Shown: positions 27,613-35,299 of the stretch, piece after piece
How positions within the stretch are numbered: the first letter of the stretch is position 1
Layout: every line of letters begins with the position of its first letter
Assembly (NCBI GenBank): GCA_023264995.1
Contig: JAHFUR010000023.1
Span: 1-64,000, forward strand
Direction: 5' to 3'
DNA: 64,000 bases
From: Acidimicrobiia bacterium
GTDB lineage: Bacteria > Actinomycetota > Acidimicrobiia > Acidimicrobiales > AC-14
Position numbers and translations under genes: made by a program
The notes under the pieces: model-generated
Told to the model about the DNA's origin: nothing
Database searches by the model: none
What the model saw: only the letters and a program-made list of their open reading frames with translations

Positions 27613-28475
27613 CCGGCCGGACCGGTCTCCACGCATTGGTGGTGGCCTACGGCGGGGCCGGGGACCTGGCCGACTGCCTCGCCGGCCTGGACGGGCGGTG
27701 GCCGGTGACCGTCGTCGACAACTCCAGCTCGGCCGACTGCCGGTCGGTCGCCCGGCGTGCCGGGGCAACCTACGTCGACCCCGGGGAAAACCGGGGTTTC
27801 GCGGCCGGCGTGAACCGGGGCCTGGAGGCCATCGGTCGTCCGTGGCCCGACGTGCTCCTGTTGAACCCCGATGCCGTGGTCAACGGTGCCGACGTAGGAG
27901 CCCTCCGTGACGCCTTGCGCTCGCAGCCCCGGGCCGCCGCCGCCTCGCCGGCCCTCGCTGGGCCGGACGGAACGCCCCAGCGAGTTTGCTGGCCGTTCCC
28001 CTCCCCCGCGGGCATGTGGGCGGAGGCGGTCGGGCTGAGCCGCCTCCGAGCCTCGACCGGCTTCCTCGTCGGCGCCGTCCTCCTGCTGCGAGCCGAGGCG
28101 CTGGCCGAGATCGGCCCGTTCGACGAGCGGTTCTTCCTCTACGCGGAGGAGACCGACTGGCAACGTCGGGCCGTCGAGGCCGGGTGGGTTGTCACCTACT
28201 GCCGGGACCTGGTCGCCACCCATCGGGGAGCGGGGACCAGTGCCGACCCCCGTCTGCGCGAGGCCCGCTTCCATTGCGGCACCGAGACCTACATCAGGAA
28301 GTGGTACGGCGAGCTGGGCTGGCAGTCCTACCGCGCCGCAGCCCTGCTGAGCGCCCTGCTGCGGTCCGCCCGCCCGGCGGCCGCGAGCCGCGGCCAGGCC
28401 CGGGCCCGGGCGGCCATCTATGCACGCGGCCCGTGCCGGCACGCGGCGACCCTCCCCGCGGCTGACCCCGGGTGA
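27609..28475 (+). CDS. Glycosyltransferase family 2 (rhamnosyltransferase-like)
   Basis: 288 residues from GTG 27609, whose first codons fall in the start of the fifth, partial repeat copy. GT-A motifs: LHALVVAYGGAGDLADCLAG, VTVVDNSSSADC, DPGENRGFAAGVNRGLE (typical of WbbL/RfbN-like rhamnosyltransferases), DVLLLNPDAVV as the DxD-like site and FDERFFLYAEETDWQRRA. The TGA overlaps the next GTG by 4 bp. Translation probably depends on coupling through the upstream repeats. The C-terminal ~35 residues are Ala/Arg-rich. Confidence 0.87.
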   Translation: MTGRTGLHALVVAYGGAGDLADCLAGLDGRWPVTVVDNSSSADCRSVARRAGATYVDPGENRGFAAGVNRGLEAIGRPWPDVLLLNPDAVVNGADVGALRDALRSQPRAAAASPALAGPDGTPQRVCWPFPSPAGMWAEAVGLSRLRASTGFLVGAVLLLRAEALAEIGPFDERFFLYAEETDWQRRAVEAGWVVTYCRDLVATHRGAGTSADPRLREARFHCGTETYIRKWYGELGWQSYRAAALLSALLRSARPAAASRGQARARAAIYARGPCRHAATLPAADPG

Positions 28476-29497
28476 GGGTCGTCCACGTCGTCAGCTCCGA
28501 CCGTTTCGCCGGTGTCGAGCGCTACATCGCGTACGCCGCCCCTGCCCTGGTCGAGCGGGGCTGGGAGGTGACCGTGGTGGGCGGTGACCCGGCCGTCATG
28601 CGGGCCGAGCTGGGAGGGGCCGGCGTGGCCTACCTCCCGGCCCGCAACGTCGTCGAGGCCGCCCGCAAGGTGGCCGGCCAGCGTCGGGCCGACATCGTCC
28701 ACGCCCACATGACCTCGGCGGAATGGGCGGCCGTCGCCACCCTCCCGCTTACCCGGGCGGCGTTGGTCTGCACGCGGCACTTCGCTGCCGTCCGTGGGCG
28801 GCCGGGTGTTGTCCGCACCCTGTCACGTGTCATCCCCCGTGTCTTCGACGCGCAGCTCGCCATCAGCTCGTTCGTGGCGTCGGCCATCGGCGAGCCGTCC
28901 ATCGTGGTGCCCAACGGCGTGCCGGCACGGGAAACGCCAGCAGTCGACAGACGGGAGGCACTCGTGCTCGTGCTCCAACGTCTCGAGGCCGAGAAGAGCA
29001 CGAGCCTGGCCATCGACGCGTGGGGCCGCAGTCGCGCCGCCTCCCTCGGGTGGCGGATGCTCGTCGCCGGGAGCGGGTCGGAGGAGCGCCGGCTGCGCGA
29101 CCAGGCCGCGGCGCTGACCCCGGCGGGATCGGTGGAGTTCATCGGCCATTGCCGTAACGTGCCCGCCCTGTTCGACCGGGCCGGCGTCCTTCTGGCCACC
29201 GCCGCATTCGAGCCGTTCGGGCTCAGCGTGGTGGAGGCCATGGCGTCGGGTGTCCCGGTAGTAGCCGCAGCGGGCGGCGCTCACCTGGAAACCGTCGGGA
29301 CGTGCTCCCCGGACTACCTGTTCGCTCCGGGCGACGCTGACGACTGCGCGGCCCGGCTCGATGCCCTCGTCACCGACGCCGGCATCCGCAACGCGTACGG
29401 CGCCTCCCTCCAAAGCCACCAGCGCGCCCATTTCGCCCTCGACCGTCACGTCGACCGTGTGGTTGAGGTCTACGAAGGGCTACTCGGACCACGTTGA
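28472..29497 (+). CDS. Glycosyltransferase family 4
   Basis: 341 residues from GTG 28472. N-terminal MRVVHVVSSDRFAGVERYIA is the GT4 GxxxY-type opening; later ALVLVLQRLEAEKSTSLAID, EFIGHCRNVPALFDRAG, AAFEPFGLSVVEAMASGVPVV and FAPGDADDCAARL mark the donor domain. It is coupled to the GT2 gene by GTGA and is the last gene of the plus-strand glycosyltransferase group. It converges with tadC, only 20 bp away, and no terminator hairpin is obvious in that gap. Confidence 0.87.
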   Translation: MRVVHVVSSDRFAGVERYIAYAAPALVERGWEVTVVGGDPAVMRAELGGAGVAYLPARNVVEAARKVAGQRRADIVHAHMTSAEWAAVATLPLTRAALVCTRHFAAVRGRPGVVRTLSRVIPRVFDAQLAISSFVASAIGEPSIVVPNGVPARETPAVDRREALVLVLQRLEAEKSTSLAIDAWGRSRAASLGWRMLVAGSGSEERRLRDQAAALTPAGSVEFIGHCRNVPALFDRAGVLLATAAFEPFGLSVVEAMASGVPVVAAAGGAHLETVGTCSPDYLFAPGDADDCAARLDALVTDAGIRNAYGASLQSHQRAHFALDRHVDRVVEVYEGLLGPR

Positions 29498-29517
29498 CGC
29501 AGGGCCAGCAGCCTGGC

Positions 29518-30423
29518 TCAGGCGCCGAGCTTGCCGAAGGAGAGCGCCGCCGGCCCAAGGACCAGGCCCATGATCGGCGGGAAGATGAAGAGGACGAGCG
29601 GGAACATGATCTTGATCGGCAGCTTGGCCGCCTTCTCCCGGGCCCACGCCCGGCGGCGGGCCCGGACCTCGGTGGCCTGGGACTTAAGCACGCGCCCGAT
29701 CGGGATGCCGAGGGCGTCGGCCTGGAGGAGCGCCAGGATCAGCGTCCGCACCACGTCGATGTCGACCCGATCACGAAGTTGCTGCAGTGCCGCCTTCCGC
29801 GGCAACCCCAGCTCCATCTCCTGCAGCGCGGTCGACAGCTCGTCGGTCAGGGGCGAGGCGAAGTTCTGGCACACGATGCTCAGCGCCGACTCGAACCCGC
29901 TCCCGGCTTCGACCGCGATCGCCAGCATGTCCACGATGTCGGGAAGGTCCTTGAAGATGGCCTCCGCACGCGCCTTCACCTTGCCCTTCAACCGGGCGCC
30001 CGGTACCGCGAAGCCGGCGAAGGGGAGCATCAGGTACGCCCTGCTGCCCGATACGGGTGTGCCCGCCGGAAAGTACGGCGCCAGCGCCAGCCCGGCGAGC
30101 GCCAGCCCGATCTGCATGGCCAGCATCTCCCCGGCCCGCCGGTTGCGCATCCCGGCCTGGGCCAGGCGCCGGTTGATGCCGGCCACGTAGTTGCTCGGTG
30201 CGATCCGCTCAAGCTGACCGGCAATGGCCCGGATGGCGCCGAAGCCCAGCCGGGGCAGCAGCGGCTGGGCCATGAGCCGGTCGTGCTCGGTGCCGTAGTC
30301 GAGGTCCTCGAAGAACTCGCCGAAGTCGGGTGCGATACGCCTGGACCGCAGCAGGGTCACGCCGATGACGCCGGCGCCGACCACCACCAGGACGAGACAG
30401 AGCAGGGCGGCCGGGTCCATCAC
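29518..30423 (-). CDS. tadC: Tad pilus inner-membrane protein TadC (T2SS F-type)
   Basis: 301 residues. An N-terminal membrane segment (ALLCLVLVVVGAGVIGVTLL) and two C-terminal ones (IKIMFPLVLFIFPPIMGLVL) flank the cytoplasmic T2SSF domain with FKDLPDIVDMLAIAVEAGSG, MELGLPRKAALQQLRDRVD and LIQAD-like ILALLQADALGIPIGRVL. TadC pairs with TadB as the platform of the Flp/Tad type IV pilus. The start codon GTG (or the adjacent ATG) overlaps the tadB stop. It is the last gene of the operon. Confidence 0.9.
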   Translation of the reverse strand: MMDPAALLCLVLVVVGAGVIGVTLLRSRRIAPDFGEFFEDLDYGTEHDRLMAQPLLPRLGFGAIRAIAGQLERIAPSNYVAGINRRLAQAGMRNRRAGEMLAMQIGLALAGLALAPYFPAGTPVSGSRAYLMLPFAGFAVPGARLKGKVKARAEAIFKDLPDIVDMLAIAVEAGSGFESALSIVCQNFASPLTDELSTALQEMELGLPRKAALQQLRDRVDIDVVRTLILALLQADALGIPIGRVLKSQATEVRARRRAWAREKAAKLPIKIMFPLVLFIFPPIMGLVLGPAALSFGKLGA

Positions 30424-31367
30424 ACGTCGATCTTGACCATGCGGAGGATGACGAACAGCCCGGCGACAACCGAGAACGCACAGCCGATCAGGAGGTACAG
30501 CCCTGTCCCGGAATAGAGGGGCTTGAGGTACCCCGGGTTCAGGAGGTTCATCATCAAGAAGAGCACCGGGACCAGCCCGGCCAGGACATACGCCGACATC
30601 CGGCCTTCGGCCGTGAGGATCAGGACCTCGCGCTTGACCTCCTCGCGGGAGCGGATGACGTCGGCGAGCGTGTGGAACAGGTCGGCCAGCCGGCCCCCGA
30701 CCGTCTGCTGGATCCGGATGGCCTGGACGACCATGTCCAGGTCGCGGATCTGCAGGCGCTGGGCCATGCGCTGGAGCGCATCGGTCACGTTGTCACCGAG
30801 ACGGGTCTCGGCGACGAGGCGGGCGAACTCCTCCGAGAGCGGCGGGGCGGACTCCTCGCACATCATCTGGACGGCCCGGAGGAACGTGTGGCCGGCCGAC
30901 AGCGACGACGCCACCAGGCTGAGCGCATCGGGGAGCTGTGCGGCGAACGCCTTCTTGCGCTTCGCCACCCGCCGGCGCAGGACGCGCGCCGCCACGAGCA
31001 CGGCGAGCATGGCGCCCGCCGCAGCGACGAGCGGGGTGCTGACGGCGAGGAGCACCGCGGCGATCCCCAGCGTGCCCCCCACGACCACGATCACGAACTC
31101 CCCGGGACGGAGAGGGATCCGGGCCCGCTCGAGCAGGTCGTTCAGTGCCTGCTTCGGGTCGATGCGGTCGACGGCCTGGCCGGCAAGGTCCACGGCCCGA
31201 CCGGTCATGACCGCCAACGTCTCGTCATGCTCGCCCACCGGCTCCGAGCTGGTATGGCCGAGCACGGCGGCAATCTCCCGGTCCTGGTCCTGGCGGTTGA
31301 GGACGTTGGCAACGAACACCAGCCCGAGACCCACGACCACGGCGACCACCACCACGACCATGGTCAC
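30420..31367 (-). CDS. tadB: Tad pilus inner-membrane protein TadB (T2SS F-type)
   Basis: 315 residues. The N-terminal segment VVVVVAVVVGLGLVFVANVL is a membrane anchor; further helices lie near 90-120 and at the C-terminus (YVLAGLVPVLFLMMNLL). The T2SSF domain shows QLPDALSLVASSLSAGHTFL, EFARLVAETRLGDNVTDALQ and VQAIRIQQTVGGRLADLFHT. It starts at GTG 31367, overlapping the tadZ stop (GTGA), and overlaps tadC at its end. In most tad operons the ATPase gene tadA lies directly before tadB; here tadZ does instead. Confidence 0.9.
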   Translation of the reverse strand: MTMVVVVVAVVVGLGLVFVANVLNRQDQDREIAAVLGHTSSEPVGEHDETLAVMTGRAVDLAGQAVDRIDPKQALNDLLERARIPLRPGEFVIVVVGGTLGIAAVLLAVSTPLVAAAGAMLAVLVAARVLRRRVAKRKKAFAAQLPDALSLVASSLSAGHTFLRAVQMMCEESAPPLSEEFARLVAETRLGDNVTDALQRMAQRLQIRDLDMVVQAIRIQQTVGGRLADLFHTLADVIRSREEVKREVLILTAEGRMSAYVLAGLVPVLFLMMNLLNPGYLKPLYSGTGLYLLIGCAFSVVAGLFVILRMVKIDV

Positions 31368-32602
31368 GCCGACTTCCTGTGCGACCAGAGGCGCCGGCGG
31401 CGGCGCGCGTCGGGGTTCTCGTCCGGCTCCTCCTCGGGCGGGGTGATCACCGCGTTGGCCAACCCGGCCAGGAGCGCCTTGCTGACCTCGCCACGCGGGG
31501 CGTAGGCCAGCACCGGCTGGCCCATGTTGAGGGAGCGGTTCACTTCCCGGCCGTAGGGGATGATCATCGAGAACCCCTGGGGGAAGTACTGCTCGACCCT
31601 GGCCACGTCGATCCCCACGTCAGGTTCGACCTTGTTGAGCAGGAGGCTGGTGCGCTCCGGCGGCACCTTGAGCTTCTTGAGCGTGGTCAGCATGACGCCG
31701 AGGTTCCGCACGCTCGGGAGGTCGAGGGTGGCCAGCACGAAGACCTGGTCGGCGTGCTCCAAGGCCACGAGGACCGACTCGCTCAGGGCAGTGGGGGTGT
31801 CGATGACCACGTAGCTGAACCGGGCACGGGCGGCGTCGATCACCTTGGCCACGTCGCTCGGGTCGATGGCATCGGCCTGGGCCGGGTCCTCGGGGGCGGC
31901 GAGCAGCCGGATCCCGGACTCGTGACGCTCGAGGTGGTCTTCGAGGCGCCGGCCCAGGTCGTCGTCCTCGTTGTGCGCAACGAGGTCGTAGATCGTCGAC
32001 CGGGGCCGCAAGCGCAGCGCGGTCGACAGCTCACCGAACTGCAGGTCGAGGTCGATCAGGCAGGTGTCGATGCCCTCCTGGGACTGCAGGTGGTACGCCA
32101 TGTTGGTGGCCAGGAACGTCTTTCCCGACCCGCCGCTGGCCGACACGACAGCGATGACAGTGCCGGGGGCACCCGCACCCGGGCGAGCGACGGTGCCGGA
32201 CTCCGCCCGCCGGGCCGCGGCGGCGGCGCCGGCCTCCATGGCCTGACCGATGGCCTCGTGCATGGCGTCGTCGGTGACCGGAAGGCGCAGGATGTCGACT
32301 GCGCCGGCGCGGACGGTCTCGCGCAGGTCGGTGCTGCGCCAGTGGTCGAGCACGAGCAGGAGCTGCGTGTCGGGAACGGTGGCCCGCAGCTCCCGGAGGC
32401 GCCGAAAGCCGGCGGCCTTCGACACGAGGGGCCCGGCGATGAGCACCTCGAACGGGCCCCGCTCCACCAACACCTCCTCGACGGAGTCGAAGGAACCGCA
32501 CGACTCGATCGTCGGTCGAGGCCGCAGCGTGTCGGCGACGCGCTGGACCTGCTCACTGAGCGCGTCGCCGTCGTCGAGGACCAGGAGCTTCGGGGTTCGC
32601 AT
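31364..32602 (-). CDS. cpaE: Tad pilus localisation ATPase TadZ/CpaE
   Basis: 412 residues. An N-terminal receiver-like domain (KLLVLDDGDALSEQVQRVAD, ~1-125) is followed by a ParA/MinD-type ATPase with deviant Walker A SASGGSGKT (about 153-161), CLIDLDLQFGELSTAL as the A' segment and YVVIDTPTALSES as the switch region. It ends in a basic tail (RRRRRLWSHRK). CpaE/TadZ proteins place the pilus machine at the pole. The gene lies 11 bp after cpaB and overlaps tadB by 4 bp. Confidence 0.9.
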   Translation of the reverse strand: MRTPKLLVLDDGDALSEQVQRVADTLRPRPTIESCGSFDSVEEVLVERGPFEVLIAGPLVSKAAGFRRLRELRATVPDTQLLLVLDHWRSTDLRETVRAGAVDILRLPVTDDAMHEAIGQAMEAGAAAAARRAESGTVARPGAGAPGTVIAVVSASGGSGKTFLATNMAYHLQSQEGIDTCLIDLDLQFGELSTALRLRPRSTIYDLVAHNEDDDLGRRLEDHLERHESGIRLLAAPEDPAQADAIDPSDVAKVIDAARARFSYVVIDTPTALSESVLVALEHADQVFVLATLDLPSVRNLGVMLTTLKKLKVPPERTSLLLNKVEPDVGIDVARVEQYFPQGFSMIIPYGREVNRSLNMGQPVLAYAPRGEVSKALLAGLANAVITPPEEEPDENPDARRRRRLWSHRKSA

Positions 32603-32613
32603 GGGACGCCGGC

Positions 32614-33327
32614 TCAGACGACGGCGAGGGCGCTGGCCGGCCCTGCCCCGGGGGTCTTGACCGGTCCCTCGCCCTTGGGCACCAGGTCGAAGTACAGCTT
32701 CTCGAACTCGTTGAGGTAGATCAGCCGCTCCGCCTCGGACGGCAGCACCGCAACGAGGTAGATCAGGTTGGCGCTCCCCGGCTGGCCCTGGGCCGACGGG
32801 AGGCCGGCGCCGTTGACGTTGAGCACGTCGACGCCCTGGAGCACGAGGCGCACAGTGGGAATACCCGTCGCGTCCTTGGCGATGCCGTACACATCGATCC
32901 GGTCGCCGGTGCCGGCGAAACCGGCGATGCCCGGCACCGGGCTCATCTCCAGGGCCAACGCCCGCTTCCCGGTCGGGATGTTGACGGTACCGATGCGAGT
33001 CTGGGGGTCGGGGAACATGTCGGTGGTGATGAGGGCGCCGGCGGGGATGGCTTCGCGTGCCACCTTGCCGTTGAGCTGGGACGGGTCAGTGACCCCGTTG
33101 GCCGGTCGGGCCTCAGGGGCGACCTGCTTGGTGGCGATGAGCCCCTGGGCCACGGCCGAGGCGCCCGCGGTCCCAGCCGCCACCGGGCCCTGGGCCACGT
33201 AGGCCTGCACCTTGGGAACGGTCGGCGCCGGCGTCGATCCTCGGCTCCCGACGTAGACCGCCCCGGCCCCTCCCGCCACGATCAGGGTCAGGCCCGCGAG
33301 CAATGCCGCCCGGGTCCTACTCGTCAT
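32614..33327 (-). CDS. cpaB: Flp pilus assembly protein CpaB/RcpC
   Basis: 237 residues from ATG 33327 (MTSRTRAALLAGLTLIVAGG). A single N-terminal membrane helix is followed by an SAF-type domain: VAREAIPAGALITTDMF, then KRALALEMSPVPGIAGFAGTG and GDRIDVYGIAK, the RcpC/CpaB pattern. It is the first gene of the tad cluster on this strand. A GTTG-N6-CAAC palindrome lies 51-64 bp upstream of the ATG and may be an operator. A longer in-frame extension to 33405 is Arg/His-rich and unlikely. Confidence 0.87.
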   Translation of the reverse strand: MTSRTRAALLAGLTLIVAGGAGAVYVGSRGSTPAPTVPKVQAYVAQGPVAAGTAGASAVAQGLIATKQVAPEARPANGVTDPSQLNGKVAREAIPAGALITTDMFPDPQTRIGTVNIPTGKRALALEMSPVPGIAGFAGTGDRIDVYGIAKDATGIPTVRLVLQGVDVLNVNGAGLPSAQGQPGSANLIYLVAVLPSEAERLIYLNEFEKLYFDLVPKGEGPVKTPGAGPASALAVV

Positions 33328-33377
33328 GTGAGATCGCACTGCGCTCCACCTCGGTCCGGCAACGCCGTGTCCACGTC

Positions 33378-33391
33378 GTTGACTCGTCAAC
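33378..33391. promoter_or_regulatory. Palindrome GTTGACTCGTCAAC upstream of cpaB
   Basis: A 14-bp palindrome (6-bp arms around TC) 51-64 bp before the cpaB start. It has the same GTTG-N6-CAAC form, with the same central TC, as the palindrome before the ice-binding-like gene at 35149-35162. An operator for a shared dimeric regulator is plausible. The rest of the 219-bp gap 33328-33546 shows no gene. Confidence 0.4.
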
Positions 33392-33546
33392 AGAGATGTC
33401 GGCACCTGGGCAACCCGAGTTGAGCGACATCGGGACGCACCTCAGACCGGCACGGGCTCGGTGGGAGGCGCCGGGGCCCGCGTTGGGCGGGCCGCCGGCG
33501 CCTCAACCACCCCTCCGCTCCGGGCGGGCGGGGGCCCGGAGCAGGC

Positions 33547-35091
33547 CTACGTGATCTCGTCTGGCTCCTGCTCGCGGCCTCGCAAAGGCGGATGACCGGC
33601 CCAAAGGACCAAGAGCCCACCGAGCGCGAGCGCCAATCCACCGGCTACCTGCCACCACCGCACGCTCAATCCGGTGCGGGCCAATGCTTCCGGTCTCGTC
33701 GCGACAGGCGCGCTATCGGTCAACTGGGGCCCGGACAGCAAGACGGTTGCGATCGAGGTCGGGGTCGGGGTCGTGGTGGAGGTGGAGGTCGTGGTGGAGG
33801 TGGAGGTCGTGGTGGAGGTGAAGGTGACGCCTGCCGCCACGATGCTGGTCGTCGTTGATTGGGTGGTGGTCGTTGACAGTAAAGGCGTCGTGATCGCCGG
33901 GAGCACAGTTGTGGTGCTGACCGGGAGGGACGTGGTTGTGCTCGTCGCCACGGACGTGGTGGTTGTGGCCGGTAGCACCGTCGTGGGGCTGTCAGGGAAG
34001 GTCGTTGTCGTGCCCACCGGCACTGTGGTCGTCGTGCTCAGCAGCACCGTCGTTGTCGTGCTCGGCAAGACCGTGATCGTGGTGCTGACCGGCAGCGACG
34101 TCGTGGTGCTGACCGGCAGCGACGTCGTGGTGCTGACCGGCAGCGACGTCGTGGTGCTGACCGGCAGCGACGTCGTGGTGCTGACCGGCAGCGACGTCGT
34201 GGTGCTGACCGGCAGCGACGTCGTGGTCGTCGCCGGCACCGTCGTCGTGGTCGCCGGCACCGTCGTCGTGGTGGTAGCCGGCACGGTGGTGGTCGTGCTC
34301 GTGGGGGCTGTCGTGGGCGCAGACGATGTCGTCGTCACGATCGGGGCACAGGCCGGTGCAGTCACCGTGTTGGAGTCCAGCGTGGTGCTCCCGTTGCGGG
34401 CCAGCAGCCGCCCCTGCACCGCCGCGTTCGTGTTCGCCGTGATGGAGGTCAGGGCCAGGATGGTCCCGACGAACGTCGAGCCCACGCCGAGGGTCGCCGA
34501 GCTCCCCACCTGCCAGAACACGTTGCAGGCCTGGGCGCCGTTGATGAGCGCGACATGGCTGTTGGGCGCGGTGATGAGCGTCGACCCGGCCTGGAAGATG
34601 AACACGGCGCTGGGGTCGCCCTGGGCGTCGAGGGTCAGTGTTCCCGTGATGGCGAACGACGTGGGCGACTTGTAGACGCCGGACATCCGCGTCGTCGAGC
34701 CGAGGTCTGTCGGGCCGGTGAACGAGGTGTTCGGAGCTCGGCCGGCGGCATCGTTGTAGGCGATCGTCAGGTCGGACTGAGCGCCGCACGCCACGGCGTC
34801 GTTGGCGTGGACGGCCCCGTTGACGACTCCGCCAGGCGGGAAACCCGTGACCGCCGGGGTCGGGCACGTCCCCAGGTCCCCGTCGATCACGGTCGCGCCG
34901 GTGTTGGTCACTCCGGCCCCGGCAAGCACGGCGAAGCTGCCAGCCCTCCCGAGGCCAACCGGTGCCTCAGCGGCCCCGCCGATACTCGCGGCCCCGAGCC
35001 CCGCGAGCGCCAGGACCACCGCGACCCGGAGTGCTCGGCTCCGGCGCACTGGTCGAAGGGCTCGGTTCGGGACCTCCCGCCACGCGGTCAT
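33547..35091 (-). CDS. DUF3494 ice-binding-like adhesin with Thr-rich stalk and LAxTG anchor
   Basis: 514 residues. An N-terminal hydrophobic signal segment (ALRVAVVLALAGLGAASIGG) precedes a DUF3494 domain (about 48-250) with SFAVLAGAGVTNTGATVIDG, GDLGTCP, AVFIFQAGSTLIT and NVFWQVGSSATLGVGSTFVG. Residues about 255-440 form a low-complexity Thr/Ser/Pro stalk that includes six TTTSLPVS units. At the end LARTG, a hydrophobic helix and a charged tail form a sorting signal of the LAxTG type used by class E sortases. It is probably a wall-anchored surface adhesin. Real ice binding is not implied by the domain alone. It sits inside the tad region. Confidence 0.8.
   Translation of the reverse strand: MTAWREVPNRALRPVRRSRALRVAVVLALAGLGAASIGGAAEAPVGLGRAGSFAVLAGAGVTNTGATVIDGDLGTCPTPAVTGFPPGGVVNGAVHANDAVACGAQSDLTIAYNDAAGRAPNTSFTGPTDLGSTTRMSGVYKSPTSFAITGTLTLDAQGDPSAVFIFQAGSTLITAPNSHVALINGAQACNVFWQVGSSATLGVGSTFVGTILALTSITANTNAAVQGRLLARNGSTTLDSNTVTAPACAPIVTTTSSAPTTAPTSTTTTVPATTTTTVPATTTTVPATTTTSLPVSTTTSLPVSTTTSLPVSTTTSLPVSTTTSLPVSTTTSLPVSTTITVLPSTTTTVLLSTTTTVPVGTTTTFPDSPTTVLPATTTTSVATSTTTSLPVSTTTVLPAITTPLLSTTTTQSTTTSIVAAGVTFTSTTTSTSTTTSTSTTTPTPTSIATVLLSGPQLTDSAPVATRPEALARTGLSVRWWQVAGGLALALGGLLVLWAGHPPLRGREQEPDEIT
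34081..34224. repeat. Six exact 24-bp tandem repeats coding the TTTSLPVS stalk
   Basis: Plus-strand unit GGTGCTGACCGGCAGCGACG + TCGT repeats six times without a mismatch at 24-bp spacing. Read on the minus strand it codes the 8-residue TTTSLPVS. Identical units indicate recent expansion or ongoing homogenisation; copy number may vary between strains and set stalk length. Confidence 0.95.
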
Positions 35092-35148
35092 CGAGAGCCA
35101 CCGGATGATGACCCGAGCCGGTCGTAGCCGCCCATATGAGACCCCTCT

Positions 35149-35162
35149 GTTGGTTCACCAAC
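35149..35162. promoter_or_regulatory. Palindrome GTTGGTTCACCAAC upstream of the ice-binding-like gene
   Basis: Lies 58-71 bp before the minus-strand start at 35091. The symmetry extends to an 18-bp palindrome, CTGTTGGT-TC-ACCAACAG (35147-35164). It shares GTTG-N6-CAAC with the site before cpaB. The remaining part of the gap 35092-35299 shows no convincing gene. Confidence 0.4.
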
Positions 35163-35299
35163 AGGCCGACGTTCGCGCCACCGGGGTCCAGGGGGGCGCA
35201 TGCACCGCGACCACCACGATCAGAACGGTGCGCCTCGCCATGAGGCCTCCTCACCCTACACCGCCCGGTCCCGCCGCCGGTACTCGACCTTGATGCTGG

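Noticed and set aside
27012-28442. Long minus-strand open frame across the repeats (about 476 codons)
   Set aside because: It is antisense to two clear glycosyltransferases; its repeated peptide arises because 68 is not a multiple of three and the repeat lacks stops on that strand.
33674-34675. Plus-strand Val-rich open frame
   Set aside because: Antisense image of the Thr-rich stalk (ACC/GTG complement); no ribosome site or domain.
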